Positions 1 to 17,900 of a stretch of 64,000 bases of DNA are shown piece by piece (the first letter of the stretch is position 1; every line of letters begins with the position of its first letter). The position numbers were made by a program, and so were the translations under genes. The stretch is from Helopsaltes ochotensis. Its lineage: Eukaryota; Chordata; Aves; Passeriformes; Locustellidae. Where the stretch lies: contig VXBM01000427.1 of assembly GCA_013400155.1 (NCBI GenBank), positions 508,479-572,478 of the forward strand, in the 5' to 3' direction. The notes beneath the pieces were generated by a model that did not search any database, was not told the origin of the DNA, and worked only from the letters and a program-made list of their open reading frames with translations.

Positions 1-5742
<5,742 letters not shown>

Positions 5743-5791
5743 TCCCCGGTGTAGCCGTAAACGGCCACTAAATAAGGCACTGTTGTTGCAG

Positions 5792-5964
5792 AGGAGAACG
5801 AGTTCATTCTCTACGCCACCCGCTACTCCATCCACCGCTACGACCTCGCCTCAGGCGTCAGCGAGGAGCTGCCCCTGGCCGGGCTCCGGGGGGCTGTGGC
5901 CCTGGATTTTGACTACGAGCACAACTGCCTGTACTGGGCTGATGTCACTCTGGACATCATCCAG
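5792..5964 (+). CDS. SORL1: SORL1 exon 17 (human count): propeller entry
   Basis: Acceptor TTGCAG precedes 5792 and donor GTGAGC follows 5964. The exon starts after the first base of a Glu codon and ends in phase 0, giving residues 1-58. It reads [20 protein letters not shown] at the start and includes [13 protein letters not shown], a YWTD-type strand of the LDL-receptor class B propeller. It is the first exon visible after the poly-T; the next intron is 161 bases. Confidence 0.95.
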
Positions 5965-8900
5965 GTGAGCCGGGAGCGGGGAGGCATCGCCTCCTTTCAC
6001 GCCCTGAAATGCAAATGTTTGTCCTGGTACTCCTCCCCTCCGAGCTGTCTGTCACCTGACCTTCAGGCTCAGGCAGTTCCTCCTCTTTTATTCTGATTAA
6101 TTTTATTTATTTTTTTTCCCCCCAGCGTCTCTGTCTCAATGGCAGCTCTGGGCAGGAAATAATCATAAGCACTGGGTTGGAAACAGTGGAAGCTTTGGCT
6201 TTTGAACCTCTCAGCCAGCTGCTCTACTGGGTCAACGCTGGGATTCCCAAAATCGAGGTACAGCTCTGCCCACCCGTGGCAGTGTGTATTTCATTAAGGT
6301 GCAACAATTGCCTGCCACAGATTTTGTGTCACTCCGAGCAGTGCCAGCAGCAAACACACCAGTCCTGGGTTTGGTTTTGGGTCTAGGTTGCCAATCCAGA
6401 TGGAGACCTGAGACTCACCGTCCTCAACTCCTCGATCCTGGAGCGGCCCAGAGCCCTGGCTCTGGTTCCCCGAGATGGGTAAGAGAGAAAACATCACAAG
6501 TGTTCCCCTGCTATTCCCAAGGGAAACTGCTGCTCCTTCACCACGTCCTCCTCAGGAAGGACAGCTTGGCGAGGTGAAATCGGGGACAGGCACAGCACAG
6601 TCCTGCCCTGTGTCACCACTGTGTCCCCAGCTACGGCACCAACTCCTCAGAGCACAGATCACCATCTGTTTATTCCTTCCTACCCATACATATCCATGAG
6701 TAAATCCCTTTTCCAGCCTGTAAAACTGGTCTGGTCAGTGGGGAGAGCTGCAGTGATGCGTGAGAAACTGAGCTGTGCTCGAATTCAAGAGCCAGTGCGA
6801 GTTACATCGTCCTGGGGTTTGGCCTCGGCTGCGAATGCAGCTCTGACAAACCAAAGCAGTTCGTGGCAAGGTAACCTGCAGCTGCCCTCCCACCACAGAG
6901 CCTGCAGCTCAAAAGCCTCTGTGCTGCTCATAAATCTGCTGGTGGTGTTCATTAGAATTGCAGAGCTCCCTGTTGAAAGGCACACCGTGCAAGAGACGCA
7001 GAACGTAAAGCGTTCCAACCCCTGCCTCTCCTAAGCTGCTTCCTCCTGAGGAGCTGCTCTGGGTGGGTCTAGAGTAACCTCTCTGCCTGCTGCCAGGTTG
7101 ATGTTCTGGACAGACTGGGGGGACTCCAGGGCTGGCATCTACAGGAGCGACATGGACGGCTCTCTGGCCGGCTGCATCGTCTCGGAGGGCGTGCGCTGGC
7201 CCAACGGCATTTCTGTGGACGACCACTGGATCTACTGGACCGAAGCCTACATGGACAGGATCGAGAGGGTCGATTTCAATGGCATGCAGAGATCTGTGAT
7301 CCTGGACAGCCTCCCTCACCCCTATGCCATTGCTGTGTTTAAGGTTTGTTTCCCTGTTGTTGTCCATTCTGTAGCGGGCAGGCTCTGAGGTTGGTGCTGG
7401 AGGAGCACGGAGCACTCTGGGCTTGAAGGATAGGGGTGTGATTTGGAGCAGGCATGATGCTTTGTCTCTTTCTGCTTCCCTGAAACATTCCCACAAATCC
7501 CTGAAACAGGCAGGGAAGTCTAGTCAAACCCAGGACCAACATTCCCGAGCAGCTGAGCTGCAATGTTTGTCACTCAGCAGATCACTCTGTCACCCTCATT
7601 CCTGCTCAACCCCACCTCAGGCCTTCCTCTTCCTCTCCTCCTTGGGTTGGGGACACTTTTCACTCTCCATGTCCCCTCCCATCCATTATTTAGGGTGATT
7701 AGTGCAGGTAGCACTGATGAGCACGGTCCTGGTGCTGCCTCTCCTCGCACTAAGAGCCAAGCCTGTGTTTCAGAATGAAATCTACTGGAACGACTGGTCA
7801 CAGCTGAGTATTTTCAGAGCATCCAAAACCAGCGGCTCCAGGATGGAGATCTTGGTCGGCCGGCTGAATGGGATCATGGACATGAAAATCTTTTACAGAG
7901 GAAAGACAACAGGTGAGCGTGCAGATGATCCTCCCTGGGATTCAGAAATGTTTTCATCCCCCACTTCCACAGGTTCCCAGCCCTCTGGGCCATCCTGGCT
8001 TGCATTTCCTGAATATATCCCCATTCCTGCAGTTCTTGAGGCTCTCAGGCACAGGCAGGAGGAATGAGTGTCATGAGTGGTGTGTTCTGCTTTTTGGCTG
8101 CCAGGAGAGATGCTCCCTAGGGACAGAGCTCGTAGGGCACTGGGCTGTGCTGGCACCTCATAGCTTATGTCACAGATCCTGGCTTTTCCATCAAAGTGTT
8201 GTATAGACCAAAAAACCCCAGGATCTCAGGGCTGCACCAGCTTTGTCATCCTTTAATAGTTTGTTTTCATTGTGACAAGGCAGTGCTGATCCCCATGTGC
8301 TGATTATACCCATTTTCAGATGGCTACCAGACCACTGAAGGGCTCTACCAGTCTCTGCAGGAGGCTGGAGGGGCAGGAGGCACTCTGGGGGTGTAGCTCA
8401 CATCTGTTGGTAGATCTCCAAAGCCACTCGACTGAGCTGTGTCCCTTAAAGGCCAATCTGGCCCCCTTGAAGTCCCTCAAACTGCCTGGAGCAGATGGCT
8501 CTGGGGTGACCTCAGCCCCCAGCCCTGCAGAGCTGGCTGTTAACAGGGTCTGAACCCAAGGCAGGTGACACCGGGACTCCTGTGCCTCTGTGCTGGGCTG
8601 GCAGGTGGCACTGGGCTGCCGTGCCTCTGCCCTGACCCTGTCCCCTTGCTGCCGCCCGCTGCAGGGCAGAACGCCTGCGTCTCCAAGCCCTGCAGCCTGC
8701 TCTGCCTGCCCCGCTCCAACCAGGGCCGCAGCTGCAAGTGCCCCGAGGGCGTTGGCAGCTCCGTGCTGCCCGGCGGGGAGCTCAGGTGTGACTGTCCCCG
8801 CGGCTACGCCATGAAGAACAACACCTGCAGAAAGGAAGGTAAGGTCCTGCCCGGCCCTCGCTGCTGCCCGGTGCTGAGGTGGCTTCAGCCATCGGGAGAG

Positions 8901-11900
8901 GTCGGTGTGCCCTGTTCTCTGCTGGAGGAGAGGGGCCCCTTCCTGGGAGCACAGCCTCACGCCAGCTCCTCTCTCCGTCCCTCCTGCCCAGAGAACACCT
9001 GCCTGCCCAACCAGTACAGGTGCTCCAACGGGAACTGCATCAACAGCATCTGGCAGTGTGACAACGACAACGACTGCGGGGACATGAGCGACGAGAAGAA
9101 CTGCCGTGAGTGTCCATGCTGGGCTGGCATCTCAGCTGAGCTCCTCGCCCCCCTCACAGCCAGGGAGAGCAGGAGGCTCTCTGGGGGTGTAACTCAGCTC
9201 CTTTGGTAACCTCCCAAAGCACACTGGATGGGTTTTGTCCCGACCCCCTGGACCAGATGAGGCATCAGTGTCTAAAACTTGGGGAGGCTGATGCCAACTG
9301 TCTCTTGCACTAATTGTCTTCTGAAGCTAATTGAGGGCACGGCCAGTGAGGAAAAGAGAGCAGGTAGTGCTGACACGGGGCTCTTGTTGAGACAATAAAT
9401 CAAGATCACACATTAAAGATGGAGGTCACCTTTTTGAGCAAGGTTAGGAGCTGCCAATGTGGGCAGGAGGGGCAGATGTTCCGCAGCTTTGCACAGCCTG
9501 AAGGGTTTGGATTAGTGCACTGTGCAAAAAGGACTGGGGTTGAAGTTAGGAATCACTGGAGGACCAGGAGAGAGGCTGTTTATGCCCATTTTGTATTAAC
9601 AACTTATTTCCCTGACAAAGTTGAGGTATCAGTCAGCAGAGTCCAAGTTTGAGTTCAATGTCTGGCTCCAGGTGTGGGAAAGCCTCTGTGGGCACCCATT
9701 CCTCGGGGAGAGGTCACCAGCCTGGCACAGAGATGCTGCCTTGGATAGCAGCACCCTGGCCCAGCTTCTCCCCTGCTTTGGCTGCCCTGTCTCATCCCAC
9801 CACCGAGGTTTCAATCCCCTTTGTGGGCAGCAGGCAGCTCTACAGCCTTGGCTTCTTGCTCCCCGGCTTGGGAGTGGACATCAGGGGTTTCAGACAGAAA
9901 ATTGACCCCTGTGTCTTCTTTACATGGAGTGCCTAAAGATGGCATTAGAACACAAGAGCAGGAATTCGGGTTGGACTGGCAGGATTCTGTCCCTGTCCCT
10001 CCACTTCCCTGCCCTCAGTACACACCCTCAGGCAGCAGAAACCATTTTATAATCACCTCCTCCTCCTCCTTGTCTCTCCATCAGCAACCACCGTGTGCGA
10101 CACCGAGACCCAGTTCCGCTGCCAGGGCTCGGGGACCTGCATCCCTCTGTCCTACAAATGTGACCTGGAGGACGACTGTGGGGACAACAGCGACGAAAGC
10201 CACTGTGGTGAGCGCCCACACTCACTCCTCCTGCCCTGGGCACGGGCGGGCAGCTGCCACCCAGCACTGTGTGCTGCTCAGAGCTGCTCCTCCTCTGGAG
10301 GCTGCTCAGAGGTGATGTAGGGAGAGAGGCCCCTGTTCACCCAGAACGTCTCCTCCTCATTCACTGGGGGCTGGGAAATGGGGGGCAGGACCAGCATTTA
10401 CGGGGTAATTGGGGATTAGGGACAGGACCATTGTGCACTGGGAAATGAGGGACAGGAGAAGAGAGTGAGGCCGTGTGCTGGTTCTTGCCCTCGCCGTGTT
10501 CCAGCTGGAGACTCTGGGCCGTTACCATCCAGCTTTCCTGCTCTGCTCCCTGGGTATTCCCGTGACCTGAAGCCCAATATTTGGTTTGCAGAGGCTCACC
10601 AGTGCAGGAATGATGAGTTCAGCTGCAGCTCGGGGATGTGCATCCGCCTGTCCTGGATGTGTGACGGGGATAACGACTGCAGGGACTGGTCTGACGAAGC
10701 CAACTGCACTGGTGAGTGCTCAGCTGTTGATCCACAACCTCCTGCTGCTCCTGCTTTTTACTGCCAGCCTGGGAGACATCAGCCAGTGTCTTGTGCCTCA
10801 GTTTCCTTGCTTCTTCAAGCACCGTAGGGTGATGTGATGCTCCCAATCCAAGGATTTCTTTCCCCCAGGTTCACTGGGAATTTGCTGGCAGCTCTGAGGT
10901 GCTCACACAGTGACCCAGCTTTGCTTTTTACCTGCAGGACTGCGCCCACAGGCAAAGCTCTGTGGGATGGGAAGTGGCTTTGTGGCTGCTGAGCAGCCAA
11001 AGGATTCTCCTGGCAGAAAGAGCTCCTGTGTTGCAGGGAGGCAGCACTGGCAGCATTTCACAGCTTTCACTCTGTTTCCGTGCCATTAATTTGGTGCAGA
11101 AAACAGGCACATTCCTTGCAGCTCCTCCACAGATAAGTGATCTGAAGAAGAGGCAGATTTAGTTTGGGAAGTTTAGTTTGGCAGCTTTAGTCCTCCTCTG
11201 GCAGCCTCATTGCTCCACGGGCTCCAAAACCTCAAGAGGGTGTCCTAAGAAGGGAGTCCCACATGGAAGACCCACTCTTGCTTTTGCTTACAACTTGTAT
11301 TAAAGCAAGGAATAACCTTGTTCCTACTTCATGCCTCCTGTGCAGCAAGTCCCGTGAGCCTCACTGTGTGTTTGGAGTGGAAAGTCACAACACTTCACCC
11401 TCCTCACCACCACAGTGACGTTCCTCAGCAGCCTCCTGAGGTTTACACCCACACAGAGCCTTTTTCTCATCAGAAACACCAACAGATAGCAGTGCATTGG
11501 CCTTTTCCACCAGAAACAATCAAACAAAAATATCAACCAAGCCAAAACCCTCAGTGCTTGCACCAGAAGGGATTTCTCAGAGGAGGCAGAGCACCAGTCC
11601 CTCAGTGAAAGACACAAGGTTGTATTTGATGAGCCATACATGGGATATTTCAAGATAAAAGCAGGGCTTTCCATGGCAAGAGGCAGAGATCCGTGGGGAG
11701 CCTGTAGGGACCAGGACGGCCCCTGGAAGGCTGGCAGAGCTTGGCTCTGGTGCAGCCTGGAGCCTTTGGGATAGGAGTGGCACCAGCTGCTGTCCTGGGG
11801 CTCTGGCACCAGGATTTAAGAGATCCCTTTTGGGTCTTGGAGCTCCTCTTTGCTCCCCCCTGTGGCATTTGCTGTGTCTGGAGCACCCGGGGCTGATCCT

Positions 11901-14900
11901 GGTCATTAGTATTCCAGGAGTGTGGCTTTCTAAGAAGGTTTAATTTATATTGGTATCACTTATCTCTCATATGAGTGTCTCCAGAGAGAATTACTACAGG
12001 AGAGGAACCTACTTCAAAAAGCGTGTCGGGTTTGTAAAGGCCCGAGTTGGATTTATCTGAGAGGATCACAATTATTTGAGGAACATTCCGTCTGACTTCA
12101 CCGGGCTGCAATTATTGCTCTTATCTAAAATAATTACATTTCATGCTGAATACCTAATAGAATATTACTGCCACCAGATTGTACTATTTCAAAATATCTG
12201 CGAGTGCATGTCACTCTCTAACCTAAAACTCAGGATCATGCCATTTAATTAAGTTGAACACTGCTTTTCTCAATAACTCTGAGCGCTCTCCTGCTCCAGC
12301 AGCAAGATTTGTCTCTGAAGTGACAACACAAACCAGGCTGCAACCCAGATACCCCACAGGCAGATATTTTCCTGACAGGAGCCTGAGGAAAACCCCCAGG
12401 GAGAATCGTATTTCTTGTTTGCTTTGGCAACATAGAAGAGCCTTGTTTGCCTTAATTAAAAGCTCTCTCTGACTGTGTCCTGCCCTGCACGGGGGACTCT
12501 GCAGCTCTGCCAAGCCTCGCTTGATCTGGGTGACATTTCTTGCCATCTCTGGCACGATGCCACCGCTGTCACCTTTGCCCACAGGCCCCAAGGACTGGCA
12601 TCAAAAAGGAGAGAGGCTGCTGACTGTGGGGAGGGCTTTGGGAGATCTCTACCCTGCAAAAGCCATCCCCGAGGCACAGCAGGCTTGTGAGCAAGAATGG
12701 CACGGGAGGAAAACTGGGACCCATGGAATTCTCCTGCCTGGGGTCCGGGGGGTGGTTGCTTGTGGTGGGAGATGCTGGTGCAGCGGGAGGAGCAGGGGGT
12801 GGTGGTGTGGCCTGACTCACTCCCAGCTCAGCAGGGGCACGGTGACAGCCACACTCAGGTGTCCCCTGCTCTGCCTTCAGCAGTTTATCACACCTGCGAG
12901 GCCTCCAGCTTCCAGTGCCACAACGGCCACTGCATCCCGCAGCGCTGGGCGTGCGACGGCGACGCCGACTGCCAGGACGGCTCTGATGAGGACCCTGCCA
13001 GCTGTGGTAACGTGTCCTCTGTGTGTGGGGGGCTCTGACACGGGGGGGAGGGATTCCTGCACACCCACCCAGCTAAACCAGCAGCGAACTCAGGGGGAGA
13101 GCCCCACCCCTCCAAATGCATCACAGTGGGAAGGCAGCCGTGGCTTTTTCTAGCTAATTAAAACGGCTTAAACAAAACCCTGAACAACGCACAACATCCA
13201 CCCAATTCTGGGTTTCAGAGAAGAAGTGCAACGGCTTCCAGTGCCCCAATGGCACCTGCATCCCGACCAGCAAACACTGCGATGGCATCAACGACTGCTC
13301 GGACGCCTCGGACGAGCAGCACTGTGGTGGGTACCGGGCTCAGGGGGAGCTGCAGGGCCCAGCACCGAGGGCTGGCAGCGTTTCTGCTCTGCCCGAGCCT
13401 GTCCCAGCAGGAGTGAGGCCCTGGGGGATAATGGGGAAGCCTTAGGGTGCAGTCAGGAGCCCCTGGGAAATGGGCGGGTCAGCAAAAGGCACAGACTGGG
13501 ACGGCACTGCCAGGGAGGGCACTGCCAGGGAGGTGACCGAGCCCCTCCCGGTGCCTGTGCCCGCCCTGAGGGGTATTTGGTGAGGGCAGCTGTGCAGGGA
13601 CACAGCTCAAACCGTTTGGGAACTTTCTGTAAGTCCCTAAACTCCGCCCGCCGCGCTCAGGTCGGTGCGGACCCCGGCGGGTGACGCTGCTGCTTGCAGG
13701 GACAGCAGAGGTGCCAGCCCCTGTCCTGCTGTGCCCCTGTCCCCTGCAGAGCCCCTGTGCACCCGCTACATGGATTTCGTGTGCAAGAACCGGCAGCAGT
13801 GCCTGTTCCACTCCATGGTGTGCGACGGCATCATCCAGTGCCGGGACGGGTCGGACGAGGATGCCAGCTATGCCGGGTGCTGTAAGTGTCCCACGGGGCA
13901 CCTCTGCCGAGGGAGGGGTGGGCACAGCACGGAACCAGGGCCGTGAGGAGAACCAGGCTGCCAGAAAGCTGCCAGCTCTCCCGAGAGGAGGCTCTAGACC
14001 ACCAAGCTCTGCTCAGAAATGCGTGATTGCCCCTGGGTGTGCTCCTTCCTGCTCAAGCCTTCCTGGAGCCCTTGGTCTTCACACCAAACCTCTCCCTGCA
14101 GCCCAGGACCCCGAGTTCCACCGCACCTGTGACCAGTTCAGCTTCCAGTGCCAGAATGGCGTGTGCATCAGCCTGGTGTGGAAGTGTGACGGGATGGACG
14201 ACTGCGGCGACTACTCCGACGAAGCAAACTGTGGTGAGCAGCAGCCCCAGGGCCTCCTGCCACTGCAACTCCATCTTCCTTTGGGTTTCGGGAGCATGGA
14301 GTACTGTCTTGCTCATGTTTTTACTCGTGTATGTGTGAGTGTAGCTTTCCCTGTGCGCATCACAGCGTGTCCTACTGCAGGTCGGTGCCATTTCCCCCAT
14401 ACTGCAGGCAGGTAAAGTGAAGCACGAAGAAAACCTGGCACATCTTGTGCTTGACTAGCTCCTCTGTGACCATATTTACAGCACAGACTCCCAGCCCCGA
14501 GCAGACAGGCAGTTTTCAGCCAAGCTCAATATTTACCACTGTTCCCTGGGTGGCTGTAGGAGCTGTACCCAGCCAGGCGAGGCAGCTGCAGCCTCATTTC
14601 GGAGTTGCAGGGTTTGCTCCTCCATTTCTGCCATGCTCTGCTGGATTCTGCTCTGGTTCTGAGATCAGGGGTTGTGTCTGGCCACGACGAGCGCAGACAA
14701 AGCAGTGGTGGCAACAGAGTGAGGGCTGGGAGGAACGGGAATGCTGGGGATGAAGAGAAAGGAGTGTGCCTGTGCTGCTCAGGGTGAAGCTCTCCGGGCC
14801 AGCCGGGGGTGCTCCCAGCTCTCCGCTGTGCTGAGGGCTGCTGAGGTGACCCTGTGGCTCAGGGGACTCTGCTCTCCTTGCCAGAAAACCCAACAGAAGC

Positions 14901-17900
14901 CCCGAACTGCTCCCGGTACTACCAGTTCCAGTGTGGGAACGGGCACTGCATCCCCAACCGCTGGAAGTGCGACCAGGAGAACGACTGCGGGGACTGGTCT
15001 GATGAGAGGGACTGCGAGGGTAAGGACACGCTGCTGAGGCTGCGACACGGGCAGGACGGGGACTGGGACCTGCTGAAGGATCACTCTGCCTTCCCACAGC
15101 CCCCGTGGCTCCAAAAGTGCCCCCTGAGCGGGCTGAGCGGGCACTTCGGTGCACCTTTTTACTCCACGGATACCCTGATTGCAGACGCAGTGCCGACGAG
15201 AGCACCGGGCTGGCGATGCCTCCCCTGCCTCCCCCTCGGTCAGCAGGGAGCAGGCAGAGCTTGCACAGGAGCAGGGAGCTCAGGTCAGCTCTCCCGGTGT
15301 ATTTTTAGGCTCTCCGGTTCATCCCATGACCACGCTGATCCCCCCGACGTGCCTGCCCAACCATTTCCGCTGCAACAGCGGCGCCTGCATCATGAACAGC
15401 TGGGTCTGCGACGGCTACAGGGACTGCAGCGACGGCTCTGACGAGGAGGCCTGTCCCACCTCCAGTAAGCTCTCCCCTCCCTCACACATTCCCTTTTCCC
15501 AGATCGCGTCTCCAAGGAATTCTGGCCTCTCAGAGCCCTGCGAGGTTGCGGGGGTCATTGACGCCGTGGGTGTCACAGGTCCCCTGGCGCTGGGGTCACC
15601 GTCCCGGTCACCCTCTCCTGTCCACAGGAGCTGCACAGTGCCCGGAGCAGGACATTCCCTGCCAGGCGAGGCTTTCGCAGCCCTCTGCAGCCGGGAGAGA
15701 GGGTGGCTTGGAGGCGTCATCCCCTCCACTGCTGGATGGAAGGACATTGCCATCTAGTGGAGTCGGGACCCGGGGACAGCCCTGGGTCCCTGCCGGTGGC
15801 GGTGCCAGCCTTGCCGTGCCTCGGTGCTTTCCTGCCTGTCCCTGTGCGTGTGCAGGACCCAACGCGACAGCCACGTCCCCGGCGCTCCCGGGGCGCTGCG
15901 GCCGCTTCGAGTTCGAGTGCCAGCAGCTGCACAAGTGCATCCCCAACTGGAAGCGATGTGACGGAGTGCGGGACTGCCAGGACGGCACGGACGAGAGGAG
16001 CTGCCGTGAGTGTGGGCAGGGGACGGGCTCCCACCTGGAGCCTTCCCTTGGGAAGCTCCTTGTGAGGGCAAGGAAGCCTCTAAGAGGCTTTGATTGCTGG
16101 GGAAAATCCCTGCAGGAAAAAATCCTTTACAGAGAAAAAAAAAGGATAAAAAGCCCAAGCGGTGCTATTCCCTTAGAGGTCCAGTTGTTTTCAATGGGAT
16201 AAGCTCTGGTTCTGCTGAAGGTGCAGCCACAAGGGACACCCCAATGTCTGGCACATCAGCCTGATCTCCATCCCTGACGTGCAGCCACCCGCAGACATTC
16301 CAGTGCTGCTGAGGGAGCTTCCCTGCCCCGAGTCCTGAACTCCTCTGCCTTTTTCAGCCACTCAGAGCAGCCTGTCGTGCCCCAGTGGTTTCAGATGTGA
16401 GGATGGGGAGGCCTGTCTCATGCTGACAGAGCGCTGCGATGGGTACCTGGACTGCTCAGACAGCAGTGATGAGAGGAACTGCACAGGTGAGCAGCAGCCC
16501 TCTCCATCCCTCGCTCCCTGTCAGCACTCAGAGCTGCTCTCCTGGGTATCTGACCTTTCCCTCCCAACATCCTTGATTTATCTGCCTCTGCTCAGTTGTC
16601 CAAACCACCTCCTCACCCCTTGATCACCAGCTGGGACAAACTTCCCAGCAGCTTCTACACTGACAATTTGTCTTCCAGCAGCCTCAGACACAGAAAACAA
16701 AAAATCATTTTAGGATGGAAAGGAGCAAAGCTGTCTATTTTACATGGCCCGCAGGTGAAGCAGGAGTCTCCTGCTCTGCCCTCCTTTGCAAGGTGACCCT
16801 GGGGGTTGGCACGTGCCCTGCTGCCGTCCCTGGCTGGCCCACGCTGGCCCTTGGTGGCCCTGTGGGGGCAGAGGGACAGAGCCCGCCCTGGGCTGATAAC
16901 AGCGATCAATCACTGCCTCTGGCCAGCCATGAGCTTCAGCTGCTTCCCCACTGGCCTGCTGGGGGGCTGGGCATCAATCAGGTTTAGTTCTTTAATTAAA
17001 TATTGATTGGGGGAGGCTAGCAGGTTCAGGGGAGAGGGAAGGAGCTGCTGAGATGCACGACGGCTGCTATACCAGGGGAAAGACATTCTTCCCTTGGAAA
17101 AACTGCCTCGCCATGCAGTCCATGGAGCCCTGTGCCTGCTGGGTTTCATTCCAGCTCTTCAGGGAAGGCAAAACAGCAGCAATTTGCCTCTGCTCTGCTT
17201 GGTTTCTGTTCAGCACCAAAGCTGAGCACCCCAGCAGAGCCAAGCCACGACAGTGGGATTTGAAGGGTCCAACACGTACAGAGAGAGAGAGAGCAGGGAA
17301 CGGCCTGGTGGGAGCAGGGCACGGATTTGGGGTATTCCAGATCAGCATCTCCCATCCCCAGCTCTGCCAGGGCTGGGTTCCACAGGGCTTTTATCCCGAG
17401 TGGCTCTGTGAGGGTCAGGCAGTGATTCAGCCGCAGAGCTGGCGTCAGAGCAAACCCCAAACTTGAATTACCAGGCTTTGCTGGGGTCCTGCTGCTGAAC
17501 ACAAGATGTGATGAGGGAAAACACACAAAGAAAGGCCCTGCATGGCGTCAGGGACAGCAGAGACTGATCGCACCAGGAGAAGGATGACACTGAGCAGTCT
17601 GCACTCACACGCTTCCAAAATTCCCAGTATTTCATCAACAACCACACTTTACCTCTCCTTAGGGGAAAGGGGAGGCTTGTCTGATGCAGCATAAAGACAT
17701 TTTGGGTAGAACTAAGAGCACCAGGGGTAAATCCCTGCTCTGAACTGCCCTCTGTGAGCCCAGCCTTCTCCACTGATAAATTACACATCTCATTTAAACG
17801 GTGCAGACCCCCCTTCTGTCAGTGCTGTTTCTACCTCCCCTGCTGTTGGTGTTACAAACAGAGCTCCTGTTTCTCTCCTGGGCACAGGGTTTGTTTCCCT

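Noticed and set aside
6909..7496. 195-codon minus-strand frame over SORL1 exon 20
   Set aside because: It is the antisense shadow of a conserved coding exon.
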